From: Hydrangea macrophylla
Taxonomy: Eukaryota; Streptophyta; Magnoliopsida; Cornales; Hydrangeaceae
DNA: 64,000 bases
Assembly (NCBI GenBank): GCA_033977485.1
Contig: CM066991.1
Span: 52,740,850 to 52,804,849 of the forward strand
Reading direction: 5' to 3'
Under the pieces are notes generated by a model, which did not search any database, was not told the DNA's origin, and worked only from the letters and a program-made list of their open reading frames with translations. This document shows, one piece after another, positions 11,283 through 22,149 of the stretch (positions are counted from its first letter, which is position 1; each line of letters starts with the position of its first letter). Made by a program: the position numbers and the translations under genes.

Positions 11283-11708
11283 CAGGCAGAAGCTTCGTCT
11301 TCTTCGCTGAACTGCTCTGTTTTAGTTTTAAGGGTCTAAATTGACCCATTTTCAATTCTGTAAGTTACTAGGCCTTACAACATATGATTTTCTTCGGTTT
11401 TTCACAAGGATTATGATTCCATAATCAATTTAACATGAATCAATCTAAAACTCTAGAATTTTGTGGAAAACTAAAAGTTAACAAAAATTAATCTCTAATA
11501 TACTTTTTCATATGAACAAATTAAGTTTCAATACTTTAGGCATAGTCTATATATTCCATAATCTTTCATTATTATCTATAAAAACGTATTTTGGTTAAGT
11601 TTGAAAATCTTGATTTTTCAAGCCATAGAAAATCAACGTAAAAGTTTCAATGGGGAAATCACATAATAAGCTATATACACAGAAAGTAGGCATGAAATTT
11701 CATTCATA

Positions 11709-11727
11709 GTGAGTTTAGAATACTCAC
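11709..11727 (-). promoter_or_regulatory. Donor-like GTGAGT in a hairpin, LTR leader
   Basis: On the minus strand GTGAGT (11727-11722), seven bases, then ACTCAC. GTGAGT is a strong 5' splice-site match and is base-paired with its complement. The same arrangement is at 36314-36331 and 53111-53128. The start of an LTR leader intron is a plausible but unproven reading. Confidence 0.4.
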
Positions 11728-11911
11728 TAAGATATAGATGAAGTGTGTGTTGAGAAAAGGGAAGCAAATAGAGAAATCCAAATTGAAGCTTGTAAGTTAT
11801 GGTGATCAAGAGCTCTTCTTTCTAGAAAAAGTAAGTCTTCTTCTCTGGTCTCTCTCTAAACTCTCTGGAATTCAGTAAGTAGAACTTGTGTTTGTGTGAG
11901 AGTGGAGTGAA

Positions 11912-11922
11912 TATATATAGAA
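11912..11922 (-). promoter_or_regulatory. Putative TATA box of the solo LTR
   Basis: Minus-strand CTATATATATTCAC followed by an ACACAAACACAAG and CT-rich leader of about 190 bases before the GTGAGT hairpin. Confidence 0.5.
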
Positions 11923-12634
11923 GGCTAAGTCTGTGAACTTGGGCTCCAAGTATATTGATATATACTCAACAAATTGAATTTCATTTCTAATTAACCCAAA
12001 ATCCTCCATAAACACAGATATGTATGTACGTATATGTGAATCACCAGCTGTAGGAGTTTTGAAAGGGTAGTTTATAGACTAGTAGGAGGCAATCTCCAAA
12101 AGTGTTTGGGAAAGGAAGCTTATGGTACAACATTACTTACATAATCTAGGCATAGCCAAACAAAGCTTAGGTGATCATTAGTTTCCATAAATGGCAATAA
12201 AGCATGTCTAATCAAACATTACATCACTTCCAAAATCTGTGGAAGTTTAACACAGTGCGGACAGTTTTGAACATAAACTGGTATTTTTCGTGGCGCGGTG
12301 ATCACCACAAAAATATAGAAAATTCATTTTAATGTAGGAAATGATTTCCCGGTTTTATAAAAATAATGTTTGAGTCAAAAGAAATTAATTTCACCATTTT
12401 TGAAATACAGATTTTACAATCCAACACAGGTATGACTAATTTTGTAAAATTACAGTTTGGCCCCAATAAGAATTTCAAATATGAAATAAAGCAAGTAATA
12501 AATTCTAAACATAAGAATTGTAATTAGATAAATGCAGACAATATAATTTGATTTTAAATATGTCAATGCAAATACAGATTAATTATGGAAATGTCAATTT
12601 AAGATTAAATGAAAATGCAGGTTGTTACAACCAC

Positions 12635-14422
12635 AGCCCTACACGAGTCCTCTGGCCCGACTGATCGTATGGCCTCAATTACTCCGCATGCTTTTCTCAC
12701 GTGTAGAATGGCTGAAGGGATACATTCATTTAATGTGAACTATCATTAAGTTCATTCTTTGAGAAATAAACAGCCAGCCGCAATCATCCACGTGTTTTGC
12801 TCAAGAATTACGATGAATTTTGTACATCAGCAGTATTGAATTGATGTGACACTTTAAGTCAAAAACTGATAAAGTAACCTTTGGTTTGATAAACATACCA
12901 ATGGATTGGAACCCATCGGGCTTCAATTTAAGAGTGAGGTCATAACATTTCTAACATGCTTTGAAAAGAAGATCTGATGGACAAAATTGAAGAGAAATAA
13001 TGCAAACGATAAAACCTAAAGGACAAAAAGAAAAGAAAATTCTCATTCAAAATATGTTCTTTACAAGCGGCTACCAAAACAAAATACATAATGCCTCAGC
13101 CACTAGGCCGATGAAAACCTCCCTAACTTCTCTTTTAGAGTTGCCCAAGCCTCTTCTGCCCTTTTTTCATCTTCTCCAGCACAGCGAAGATTGGCACTCC
13201 AGTCCTTAGCACTGGGAAGAAGGGGTTGCAGCTTTTCTGCCAGGGATTTTGTGTCCTGGCCAGTTTTCACAACTGTTGAATGAACAGTGGCTATATTTTT
13301 AAGGCATTCTTTCTCTTTTGCTTCATAATTAGCCAGCGCTTTGCGAAGGTCTACAATTCCTTGTTATACCTTCTCAAGCTTTTCAACTAATTAGCCTCGT
13401 TTTGCGGTCACTCCCTTAAACCATTGTTTAGCTACTGCTACCTTCTCAACATCATATTATAAGCCGACTGCCTGGGCTCAAAATAACCTTGAGCATTGGC
13501 AGTAGTTTTAAGCATAATATGGCAAGTCGGGAATTGCTCCTTTAACTCCTTCAGGATGGACATCTGTTCACCTGATAAAGAAGATTCTTACTGCATGAGA
13601 GAGATGGAAGAAATGATAAGAAGAGGAGAGGGAGTCGCATCCAAACAATGGAAGAAAGCTTTTTAATGAACTCCCTAGCACGTTGGAGATCATCGGGCTT
13701 TGCTACTTGAATAGTGGACAGATTAACTTTGAGGACATTCACGTCTAGTTGATGAAAGAAGGTACTAGGGTCAAAAGATGGCCCTCTAGTAGGTTCCTTT
13801 AAAATCATAATGATAAGAGAGAAAGAGTCAGTTCAAAGAACAGAAAAGAACTTTGCAAAGGGCTCACAAAAGGATAGTCGGCACTTGGGAAGTAGATAGA
13901 TCAACATCGATCGCAACGCCTGAATGAGTCACTAGAGCTAACGACGAGGGCTCAGTTTTTTCAACCAATAGACCCCACATTGGTGATTGGAGCTTCATCA
14001 TGCTCCTCCACTTTGGAAGTATCAAGGACAGTAGTTGGAAGGGTAAGATCTATGACGAGAGGGCTGGAACCAGAAGTTGTTGGAAGAAGTTCTACCATCT
14101 CAGAGGTAGGAGGAGAATATAGGACTTCGGACACAATCAAGTTTACCACCCTTGTGGTATCGTCCGTTAAATCCTTTTCTATTTATTCCTCCTCGGCCGC
14201 TTCCTCTTCTACCGACGTTGATTTTTTCCGCTCCTGTTCCATTTGTGTTTCTTCTTCCTCATTGGTTGAAGAAACTACTACACCTCTTCTACCCTTCTTC
14301 TATGATGATACCACGGACTTTTGCCTCAACCGTTTGGACGGAGGAGGGGTTAGCTCTGCAGGGGTTAAAGATGGCATAGTATCCTCATCGGCCTGCTGTG
14401 TGGCCGAGGGAGGAGGTGCCGC
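12635..14422 (-). pseudogene. Antisense Tat X protein remnant with acidic linker and C-terminal coiled coil
   Basis: On the minus strand 14422-14300 encodes a Pro/Ser-rich stretch ending with a basic PSKRLRQK, then acidic text, then VNLIVSEVLYSPPTSEMVEL (14150-13961) and LDVNVLKVNLSTIQVAKPDD (13760-13640). A heptad-like coil follows at 13440-13106 (LVEKLEKV, LRKALANYEAKEKEC, SLAEKLQPLLPSAKDW, EDEKRAEEAWATLKEKL) and ends at a stop at 13103. Several earlier stops break it. The layout resembles gypsy-associated antisense proteins with a coiled-coil tail. No enzymatic motif is seen. From 13102 down to 12635 nothing is recognisable. The upstream end is cut by Athila 2. Confidence 0.45.
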
Positions 14423-15029
14423 TGACAACTTCCTACTGATGTGTTTTCTTATTAACAACCAAGTGTAGGTGATCGCACAAGTAAGAAAGTGCAGGTAAGA
14501 CCAGGTCGAACCCATAGGGAACGGTAAAAAGATTTTTAAGATAAGAAGTAACTATTTTGCCCCTAAAAAGAAAATTAAAGATGATGGATTTTTGGGGATT
14601 TTCCTAAACTACTAGTTCTTATATTTTTGCAGTAAACTTAATTAAAAGGCTATTTTTTTAGTTGTTTACGGTAAAGATTTTAACAGTACAAAATAAACTA
14701 ACTAAGCTACTAGTAAAAAAAGGAAGAAAAAGAAATTAAAGCTAGATTTACATGAAATGAACTTTTTAGATTTCATTATAGCGAAAGATAGAAATAATAA
14801 AAATATTTTATCTAATTTATCTAAAAATAGGAAATATTAATTAACTTTGGAGAAATTCTTTAAATGGATTGGGAATATGCAAATCAACACTAGATCATAC
14901 AACTTTTGTGCTTAGAGTGATTCTTTATTTGAAATAAGCTTATACCAGTTGATGTCATATCAAGTGTGTTAGGTTTGATATGAAACGACATCGTTTAGTT
15001 TAAAGAAAAATAAAGAGGCAATTGGACAG

Positions 15030-15100
15030 TAGCTAGGTTCGAATTCAAGCCCGCGGACGTGGGTTATTCGGCGCTCAGTCCCTACCACCCTGCCACTACA
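15030..15100 (-). other. tRNA-like segment in the Athila 2 LTR
   Basis: On the minus strand TGGCAGGGTGGTAGGG resembles a pol III A box and, about 50 bases on, GAATTCGAACC resembles a T-arm/B box; total length is about 70. The right LTR copy (55884-55955) keeps the same layout. Stems do not fold cleanly into a full cloverleaf, so it is a tRNA- or SINE-like relic, not a tRNA gene. Confidence 0.4.
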
Positions 15101-16324
15101 TGATTGTTTGTCCATTAATGGAGAGAAATATATACACACAGACTTGAAATATAAACTTTATTAAATAAATTGTTTTGTATGCTAGGTGTTTTTTATGACA
15201 AAATGCATAGTTTGACAATTCACATAATTAAATTCTTATTTCAAATACGTAATCTTTTAAAGTCCAATATAGCCATAGTTTATAAATGTGTTAAATAGTC
15301 ATAAACAATAGATATTTTTTGCCAGAAATGGAAAAACAACCCATCTAGATAAATCTGCACATTTAAGATCAGGGCACAGAAGCTGTGATTTTTGAGTTTT
15401 TATTACATATTCCCAATTAAAGTTTTAGCCTACCACTGTTTTGGAATTGAAATTGTCTTCTAAATAAATTATAAATATAGATTAAATACATTTACACAAT
15501 CACCGTCCAATTAAGATTAAGGTCAAAACACCAAGGTAAGAGTGAAAACTAACATTAATACACTTTTTCTTCACTTAACATGAGTTGGGATTGAATTCGT
15601 GGAATCTACAAAATAACAAAGTTTATTACAACTAAGCTAATAAAACATAAATAAATTGAAATACTGAACCAAAAATAAGATACTAAACCTTTGACTTTGA
15701 ATTCCTACTAGGTCACAGTGGATGAACTCCAAAACATAAACAAGGTTAAACCAAATCCTAATCTAACTTGGGAATAGAATATGGGTAGGCTGTGTATGCA
15801 TGGGGTTTAATAGGTGATTATAACAACTACGTAGCAAAGAAATCTAGAATTTAATTAAAAATTGTGTCGTACAGTGAATGGAATTTTGTTACAAAAATTG
15901 GAAATTTAGGGTTTCAAACTATTTTAGGGAACATCTATAACTACAACAAATTTTTCATACAGTAGATGAAAATAATTACAGAGATTTTGAACTTGAAATC
16001 ATCAATTACAGAAAAGAAAATCTTTACAACTTTTCGAACAAAATTAAACAACGAAAGGCTCAAGTTTTTATACGGTAACTTTGGTAATGGAATTCTTCCT
16101 ATGGTTTTCTCTCTGGCTGTGTGGCTCTGTGTTGTGTGTCTCGTGTGTCTCATATATCTCTCCTCTTTCAGTGGATGTTTATTTATAGACGAAGATCAAT
16201 GAAGATTCGTCATTGTATTCGTCACTTGAATAGAGCAATCCCTGGAGTTTGAGAGTGATTCTTGGTTCATTTTTTCCAATCCTTGCCCAATTTTTCTTCT
16301 TCTGTCAGACTAGCTCAAATCAAA

Positions 16325-16344
16325 CTAGAGAGAGAGAGAGAGAG

Positions 16345-16414
<70 letters not shown>
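16325..16414 (+). repeat. Compound microsatellite (AG)n(TG)n
   Basis: About 10 AG units followed by more than 30 TG units, inside the Athila 2 3' LTR and absent from the visible part of the 5' LTR copy. Confidence 0.95.
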
Positions 16415-16417
<3 letters not shown>

Positions 16418-16794
16418 CATTTTCTTAAAGTTACATATATAAGTATAAATGTTGCTATCAAGGCATTAAATGCCTTTCACATTTAGTTTTGTTTCTTTTT
16501 TTTTCTTTTTGAGAATGATAGTTGGGGACTACGTAAATTACATAGGCACATGTGATATAATCTTGTGTGCTCACTGCTTCTTTCCTTCCTTTTAGTGTAT
16601 TATTTCAACTTCATTTTCACCTAAGCATATGAAACATGTAAAAGCACATAATTACACACATTTCAGTGATATCATCATTAAACCATATTAATTCCAAAAT
16701 GCATGTAAATCTAGGGATTTGGGGATTAAATGAGCATTATACCTATTATATTGGCACATGAATATGCAATATTCATTGCTTATCATACCTCGCA

Positions 16795-19700
16795 ACTAGC
16801 TTATTGCTACTCCGTAGCAATGAAGTGAAAGAGAAATTGTTCTAAAAGTTATTCAAAGTAATAGTACTAGACTAATGAAAATAAAACGTAACTCACTGTC
16901 GCAAGAATCACGATTGCATTTAGCATATGCAACAAGCCGTTAAACCGTGAGGTTACCCCTAGTGGACGAGTGTTGTCTCGTGAAGGTTTGTAGTGAATAT
17001 ACCCACAAAATTCAATTTTAAATTTCAAAATGTAAAAATAAAGGTATTTTTTCTCCTTTTACAATAGATATGATGAAATTTGGCAATAAAATGAAATTTC
17101 CAAGTAAGTAATAGTAATGCAACACACACACTCACAGTTTGTCTATAACAACATTTTTCATATACTCTTTAAACTTACAGTGTGTGCTTGAAAAGTCAAG
17201 TAGCTAATCTTAGCTTCAAAGTTTACATAACTAACAGCAATCATAAAACTTATAGTTTTAACTCAAATCTCACTGGGATTTCACTCTTTTAATGAGAAAC
17301 TCTTAGAAACCATTGTAGAGAACATCTCACATGATAAGAAAGCAAAGACAGGGAAGTGTCTTCCATTTTGATGACTCAATATATAGGTATTTGGAGTACA
17401 ATAAGTCTCATGAAATGATATTTAACACTAGAAGACCGATCTACCGTGGAGAACATCATTATCACTTAAATTTAAAAATCAATTTCTTTTAAATCATTAG
17501 GACTTTGACTGGTATTGGGTAGAAATTTAGATGATTAAGAGATTTGGAGTGTATTTATTTTAAGCATGTGATTAGAGTATTTGCGCAATTCATTCCAATC
17601 TCTTCTTCTTCTTCTTTGCCTTTTTATCATTTGTACCGTCTTTTGTCAGTTTTTTTTCTTACCACTCATTTCTTTCTTTACCACTTCTTTCTTTACTTGC
17701 AATATCATTACAGTCCAATCACATAACTGGATATAGAAGTAAGGTTTGTAATCCCCGGTGGAGCAAGACATGATTTGGAGAGAACTGAGAATAAGGCAAT
17801 ATAAGGTGAAGGGAGGTGCGTTTGAAAGAAAAGATGGCCTAAATCACTTTCAAAATAGATTGACTTTGTTCATTCAAGCAATTTAGAAGTTCTAAATTTT
17901 GGAAAATCATGAACGTTCTATTCTAGTGATCAGTCAAAAAGAATAATGAGACTTTCAATGAGTAATATGACAGAGAATGAGACTGAAAGGAACAGTAACC
18001 CTCAGAAAGGAAGATTGGTACAAAAGCTCACATGGGTTAATGAGTTTGCACTACTTGTCTTTAAACTGCATAGTTTATCTTTACTCATCCATTTAGATTC
18101 AGTAAATATTTTCACACTGTCAAAATATTTAAAGTTTAAAATGTTTTTAGCATTTGAAAGTAGTTAAACATGTGACAATGTATTGTATGCTATTAACATA
18201 CCCAAAATAACATTATCATGTCAAATTCTATCCTATATAGAAGTAAAAGAAAAACTTCTAAAAAATCCACTAGGTGGGATACATATATGGTACGAGTAGT
18301 ATCCTCTGCACCTATACAAAAGAGGCTTCGCAATCTAGAGCATCCAAGTTGTCACGATCGCCCATCCACCTCTAGTAAAATAGATGGGTTTAGAACCACT
18401 AGCAAGCTAAAACGCCAGTAAAAGACTAGGAGATAAATCTGGCTTTACCTAGTTTTTCGCTTCCTCAATGGTCAATCACCGCACTAGACAATATCTGGTG
18501 ACGTTGGGATCATGCAAATTACTCCTATCGAACTAGCTAATGAAAGCCAGATGTACACGTTGGATCATTTTAAAGTCTGACCAGACTAAAAATTATGAAT
18601 TGTGCTAAAAAATTTTAAAAAAATAATAAAAATAAAATGAAGGATGGGAAACCAAAGTTCATTGAGGTATCAAAGGATCCAATCCTTTTTCTCAACCAAA
18701 ATTTTCTTTTGCTTTGATTTGAATTGTCTTTTGTAACAGTAGTAAAATTTAAAAGAAGTGTCATTGTGAGCAATTAAACCAGGACATTTTTCTCTATAAC
18801 AATTCAAACACCATCCTAGCGTTTTAGCTTTCCTTTAAGGCATAAAGGCAAGTGCCAGCAAAGGGTTTCTTCTGCTTAGAAACAAGTGAGCATTCCATCA
18901 ACGTCTGGTCATCGACTATCGGGTCCATTTTTTATACTCTTAACCAACAAGAGAGGCTAGACTCTACCCTCCACTCCTTCCAACTATCAACCAAAATCTA
19001 ATTAAAGAGAGCTTAGAGGGGGTGGGTGGGAATTTTATTTAAAAACTATATTTACATTAAGAAATATATAGATATGTTTTCACAAACTAAAAAAACTATA
19101 AAAAAAAAATTCAAATTCTAAGAACTACTTTTTTTTTAAACAGAAAACTAGAGAAAAAAAAACCTACATGTTTCTCTATTTCTCTTTTTTTTTCTTTTTT
19201 TTAAGGGCAATGTAGCATTACAACAACAAAAATTAGGAAAATAACAAGATGAAGTTTAAAATACAAAAGACTGGTAAGTAACATGTCGTCCATTTTGTAG
19301 TTTAAAGTTGAAATGGAAAAATATCACCTGCCACACAGAGATCTGAGAACTTGGTAGGGCCGTGGATCAAGTGGTATTTCCAAGCTTCTTTGGCGAGTAC
19401 TTACAACTTATGGATTTCATTTTTGTTAAATAATGGAAAAGAGAAAAAATAAAAACAAAAATAAAAACTTAAACAAGACTGGAATAATAGAAAATAAAAT
19501 CAAAATCAAGCTTTTCTCTAAACTATAGATCTTACATGTAGTGATTGATAGTGTAGATCTTGATTTTGGATCGAGGAAAACAAAGAAAATGGGAAAATTT
19601 GAGAAAATGGGGGAGATTGAGAGAGTTGCAGAGAGTCGGAAAAAGAGGGCGAGAACGCCGCGAGAGGAAGAAGAAAAAGAAAGGAAGAAGAGAGAGATGG

Positions 19701-20021
19701 GGGAAAGTTTTTAGGGTTTAAAGCCCTATATATAGTCATTTTCTCTTTTTCGGTGTAGCTGTCCCTAAAAAACACTTGTCATATTTTTTTATTTTAATTA
19801 TGAAATAAAGATAAAACAAACAAATAGGTGTTAATCATGAAACCGTCCCCCCCCCCCCCATCCACACAAAAAAAAAATTCCAAACAAACAAACAAAGAAA
19901 AGATAGAATAATAATGACAAAATTAACTCATATATATAATATAAAATAAATAGGAGTATAGGACTATGAAAACATAAATACTCTGGTACACTATGTCCTA
20001 TACTAATTATGATTTAAGATA
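16795..20021 (-). other. Athila 2 region between integrase and 3' LTR, no surviving gene
   Basis: The part next to the LTR (about 16795-18150) is homologous to 27256-28620 of Athila 1, sharing ACTAGCTTATTG, CAACAAGCCGTTAAAC and CCCTAGTGGACGA. In other Athila elements an env-like or accessory gene lies here; only short, unrecognised frames remain. A homopolymer C run is at 19848-19859. A promoter-like segment near 19510-19735 is listed separately. Confidence 0.6.
19505..19735 (-). promoter_or_regulatory. Putative internal promoter and leader of Athila 2
   Basis: On the minus strand ACTATATATAGGGC (19734-19721) is a good TATA box. It is followed by AAACCCTAAAAA (telo-box-like) and a long CT-rich leader with TCTCTCTCTTCTTCC. 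CAT/GTAAGATC near 19517 could be a splice donor. It lies about 290 bp after the integrase stop, the same relative place as the better-supported internal promoter of Athila 1. Confidence 0.45.
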
Positions 20022-22149
20022 TTAAGGAGCATTATAGTTGGGGTCCTCTAAAGGAATGGACTCCAACTCAGATTCAAATCCTTCTAAAAATGGCTTTAAT
20101 CTATGCCCATTAACTTTAAATGTATCTCTATCTTTAGGGTCCTCAATCTCGACAGTTCCATCAAGATAAACATTTTTTACTATACATGGACCAGTCCATC
20201 GAGATTTCATATTTCCTCTAAAAAAATGTAGTTTTGAGAATAGAACTTTTTGCGTGGGGGTAAATCTTTTGCGCAAAAGATTCTTATTATGATGCATTTT
20301 AGTTCTTGCTTGATGATTTCGGGCGTTATCATATGCATCTTTACGAATTTCTTCAAGCTCACTTAATTGGATCAATTTTCTTTAAATTCCTTCATCTTCA
20401 ATATTACAATTTAAAGTTCTAGTAGCCTAATATGCCTTATGTTCTAATTCTACTGGTAGGTGACAAGCTTTTCCATAGAAAAGTCTATATAAAGACATTC
20501 CCAAATGGGTCTTATAAGTAGTTCTATATGCCCATAAAGTATTTGTAAGTTTTGAAGACCAGTCTTTACGATTGGAATTCACAGTTTTTTCGAGAATATG
20601 CTTAATTTGCATATTTGCTAATTCAGCTTGTCCATTTGTTTGTGGATAGTATGCAGTCGACACCTTATGGGTCACTCCATATCTTTTCATTAACTTTTCA
20701 AATGGCTTGTTATAGAAATGAGTTCCTTGATCACTTATTATTGCTTTTGGAGTCCCAAATCGTGAAAGTATATTATCTTTTAAAAATGCAATAATTGTAC
20801 GACGGTCATTCTTTCTTATAGAAATAGCTTCTACTCCTTTTGAAACATATTCGACTGCTAAGAAAATATATTGATATTAGCAAGATGGAGGAAAAGGTCC
20901 CATAAAGTTAATGCCCCAACAATCAAAGATGGATAAAATGCATTTTGCACACTAAACTATACCCTATTTTGTACTTTGGTCCTTAAACAAAAAAATTTCG
21001 TATTTTGGTCCCTCAACTAACATTTTGTGGCATTTTGGTCCCTCAACTAAAATTTTGTGGCAGTTTGCCCCCTCCGTCACTTTTAGCCATTAAAAGTGAC
21101 AAAAAAAGTTATTTAAATTACATATATACCCCCCTATTTGGGCCATGTTTGGCAACTATCATTTTTCAAATACTTATGAAACACCAAAAGCTAAAAATTA
21201 AATATTTAACAAAATAACCTCTGCAATTGCAATTGGCCAAAAATTACCTTGGACAAATTTTACCAATCACAATTTTTATGATTTAATTTTATTTAAAAAA
21301 AAAAAAAAAAAAGAAGCTGTCAAACAGCCCACAGGGGGGTACTTTTGAGCTCTTTGATGTAATTCTGTCTTTTATTAATCTCTGCTACTTGTTGAAGTGT
21401 GTTGTACCTCCTCATAATTTTTTTGTGTCTAATAAAACTCCGTTTTGATTGACCAAAAAATAAAATAGGGGTCAAAGTGAAAAGGTCTAACTATATGGGA
21501 TGTATATATAATTAAAACAATTTTTCTGTCACTTTTAATGGCTAAAATTGACGAAAGGGGCAAACTGCCACAAAGTGTTAGTTGAGGGACCAAAATGTGA
21601 AAAAAAAAAATTTGTTTAGGCACCAAAGTGCAAAACAGGGTATAGTTTGAGGGTGCAAAATGCATTTTATCCAGATTTCAATTATAATTATAGGGGTCAT
21701 TGGCATTTGATTTCTTTTCGTAATACTGCCCAACATTTGGAAGCGGTTACAAGCCTTACAGTATAAATATGAATCTTTAAATATAATGGGGCCAATATAA
21801 GTTGCTTTGTAAAATTTTCATGGCAGTTACTCGGGATGAAAAATGTACTCCACAAAAGGACGAATGACACATGAAAAGTACATTTTCGATTCTTCATTAG
21901 GAACACATTTCCTAATTACCTAATCGGCACAATAATTAAACAAATATGGATCATCAAAGTAGAATTGCCTAGCAATAGCTAGGAACATCTTTTTATCTGA
22001 TGATGAATAATTGCTTGGTATTTTTCCAGTTACTAAATAATTAACAAGATTAACATACCATGGCAAGGAAGTCACAGAAATTAATTGTTAATCAGGAAAA
22101 GAGTCTTGAATAGGTAAGGGTTCACTGGTATTGTCCTTAAAAGTGAGGC
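20022..22149 (-). pseudogene. Athila 2 integrase remnant (split by a MITE)
   Basis: Minus-strand 20930-20427 encodes the core with [18 protein letters not shown] (second Asp), [20 protein letters not shown] and [17 protein letters not shown] (catalytic Glu). 20375-20022 encodes the C-terminal RKRFTPTQKVLFSKLHFF ... SRWTGPCIVKNV part and a natural stop at 20022. Upstream sequence on the far side of the MITE (21673-22149) is badly decayed zinc-finger/linker region. The first catalytic Asp falls at the MITE junction. Confidence 0.85.
20931..21672. mobile_element. MITE with about 200-bp terminal inverted repeats
   Basis: The left end GGATAAAATGCATTTTGCAC is repeated inverted at the right end (21653-21672), and similarity continues for about 200 bp per side with CTAAACTATACCCT, ACTTTGGT and GGTCCCTCAACTAA. 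The left arm has an internal 30-bp duplication. AGAT flanks both sides (20927-20930 and 21673-21676), and removing the insert plus one AGAT restores Athila text comparable with 33580-33600. No transposase is present. A 4-bp TSD does not fit the common MITE superfamilies neatly, so the superfamily is left open. Confidence 0.85.

Larger units (their letters stand above)
9835..12629 (-). mobile_element. Solo LTR, chromovirus type (TSD ACCAC)
   Basis: TGTCACACCCCGACATAGC at the left and GGTTGTTACA at the right give TG...CA ends. ACCAC at 9830-9834 is repeated at 12630-12634, so this is a complete insertion. No gag, pol, PBS or polypurine tract lies inside. Read on the minus strand, the end near 9835-10240 matches the 5' LTR of the intact element (60820-61244), including the sequence around CGCGACCTACGGGTCCATAA and the same minisatellite. 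It interrupts Tat X antisense sequence. Confidence 0.92.
7316..14422 (+). mobile_element. Tat X: oldest visible Tat-like Ty3/gypsy element (interrupted)
   Basis: Plus-strand integrase (7316-8672) is followed by minus-strand coding remnants (8924-14422), the pol-then-antisense-gene order of Tat elements. It is interrupted by Tat Y on the left, a solo LTR at 9835-12629 and Athila 2 from 14423. No LTR of Tat X itself is in view. Lineage is inferred from integrase motifs and layout. Confidence 0.55.
14423..16794 (-). repeat. Athila 2 3' LTR
   Basis: TGACAACTTCC at 14423 begins a stretch that matches 55253-56292 nearly base for base for about 1 kb, including ACCCAAGTGTAGGTGATCG and GACCAGGTCGAA. 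The right end, near CTCGCA at 16794, is set by comparison with Athila 1, where sequence like ACTAGCTTATTG follows the 3' LTR directly. The exact right boundary is uncertain by a few bases. Confidence 0.8.

Noticed and set aside
13980..14468. 162-codon Ser-rich plus-strand frame
   Set aside because: Antisense shadow of the minus-strand acidic/Glu-rich Tat X remnant, running into the Athila 2 LTR.
15030..15100. Functional tRNA gene
   Set aside because: Only A-box- and T-arm-like motifs; no clean cloverleaf stems, and it is present in both LTR copies.
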